Positions 6,026-6,029 of a stretch of 6,029 bases of DNA are shown one piece after another. Numbering within the stretch: position 1 is the first letter of the stretch; every line of letters begins with the position of its first letter. The translations under genes were made by a program, and so were the position numbers. Source of the DNA: Gordoniibacillus chartarius (GTDB taxonomy: Bacteria > Bacillota > Bacilli > Paenibacillales > NBRC-103111); the NCBI RefSeq assembly GCF_042432825.1, contig NZ_JBHLWN010000047.1:1-6029 (forward strand). The letters are read 5' to 3'. The notes below the pieces were generated by a model. That model was not told where the DNA came from, searched no databases, and saw only the letters and a program-made list of their open reading frames with translations.

Positions 6026-6029
6026 TTAT

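Noticed and set aside
1..6029. CRISPR array, tRNA or rRNA gene, insertion sequence
   Set aside because: No regularly spaced repeats, no cloverleaf-like segment and no transposase frame were seen on either strand.

Overview
The window looks like chromosome from an endospore-forming, low-to-moderate GC member of the Bacillota. It holds the 3' half of the mother-cell sigma factor gene sigK, a SpoIVCA-type site-specific recombinase, and AGGAGG/GAGGTGATC-type ribosome binding sites. From memory, the wording of the sigma-K fragment is closest to Paenibacillaceae rather than Bacillus subtilis, but that is an impression and not a search result.

Layout: every supported gene is on the minus strand, so transcription runs from high to low coordinates. 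From the left: (1) 1-296 is a gene-poor flank with a minus-strand terminator-like hairpin. (2) 330-686 encodes the C-terminal half of sigma-K (spoIIIC-like). Its homology extends only to about 698 and then breaks at a stop codon, which marks the edge of an intervening element. (3) 687-800 holds the element end (putative attachment half-site with inverted repeats) and a weak terminator. (4) 808-3648 is a 946-residue Rad50/SMC-like ATPase with a CxxC hook and a long C-terminal extension that could be an RloC/PrrC-like HEPN nuclease. It has its own promoter and ribosome binding site. (5) 3812-5317 is a full-length large serine recombinase, a clear SpoIVCA relative, with promoter, ribosome binding site and terminator. 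(6) 5331-5518 is a regulatory stretch with a strong vegetative-type promoter, a hairpin over a Shine-Dalgarno sequence, and the terminator of the next gene. (7) 5519-6025 is a YhaM-like HD-domain fragment that appears degraded or truncated.

How it works together: the natural reading is a 'skin'-like sigK intervening element. In the known B. subtilis case, SpoIVCA removes the element in the mother cell during sporulation and joins spoIVCB (5' half) to spoIIIC (3' half) to restore sigK. Here the 3' half and the recombinase are visible, but the 5' half and the other attachment site lie outside the window. The notable addition is the AT-rich ATPase between the recombinase and the sigK 3' half. 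It looks like independently transcribed cargo and is a candidate defence or toxin-type gene carried by a developmentally excised element. Its function is inferred only from motifs.
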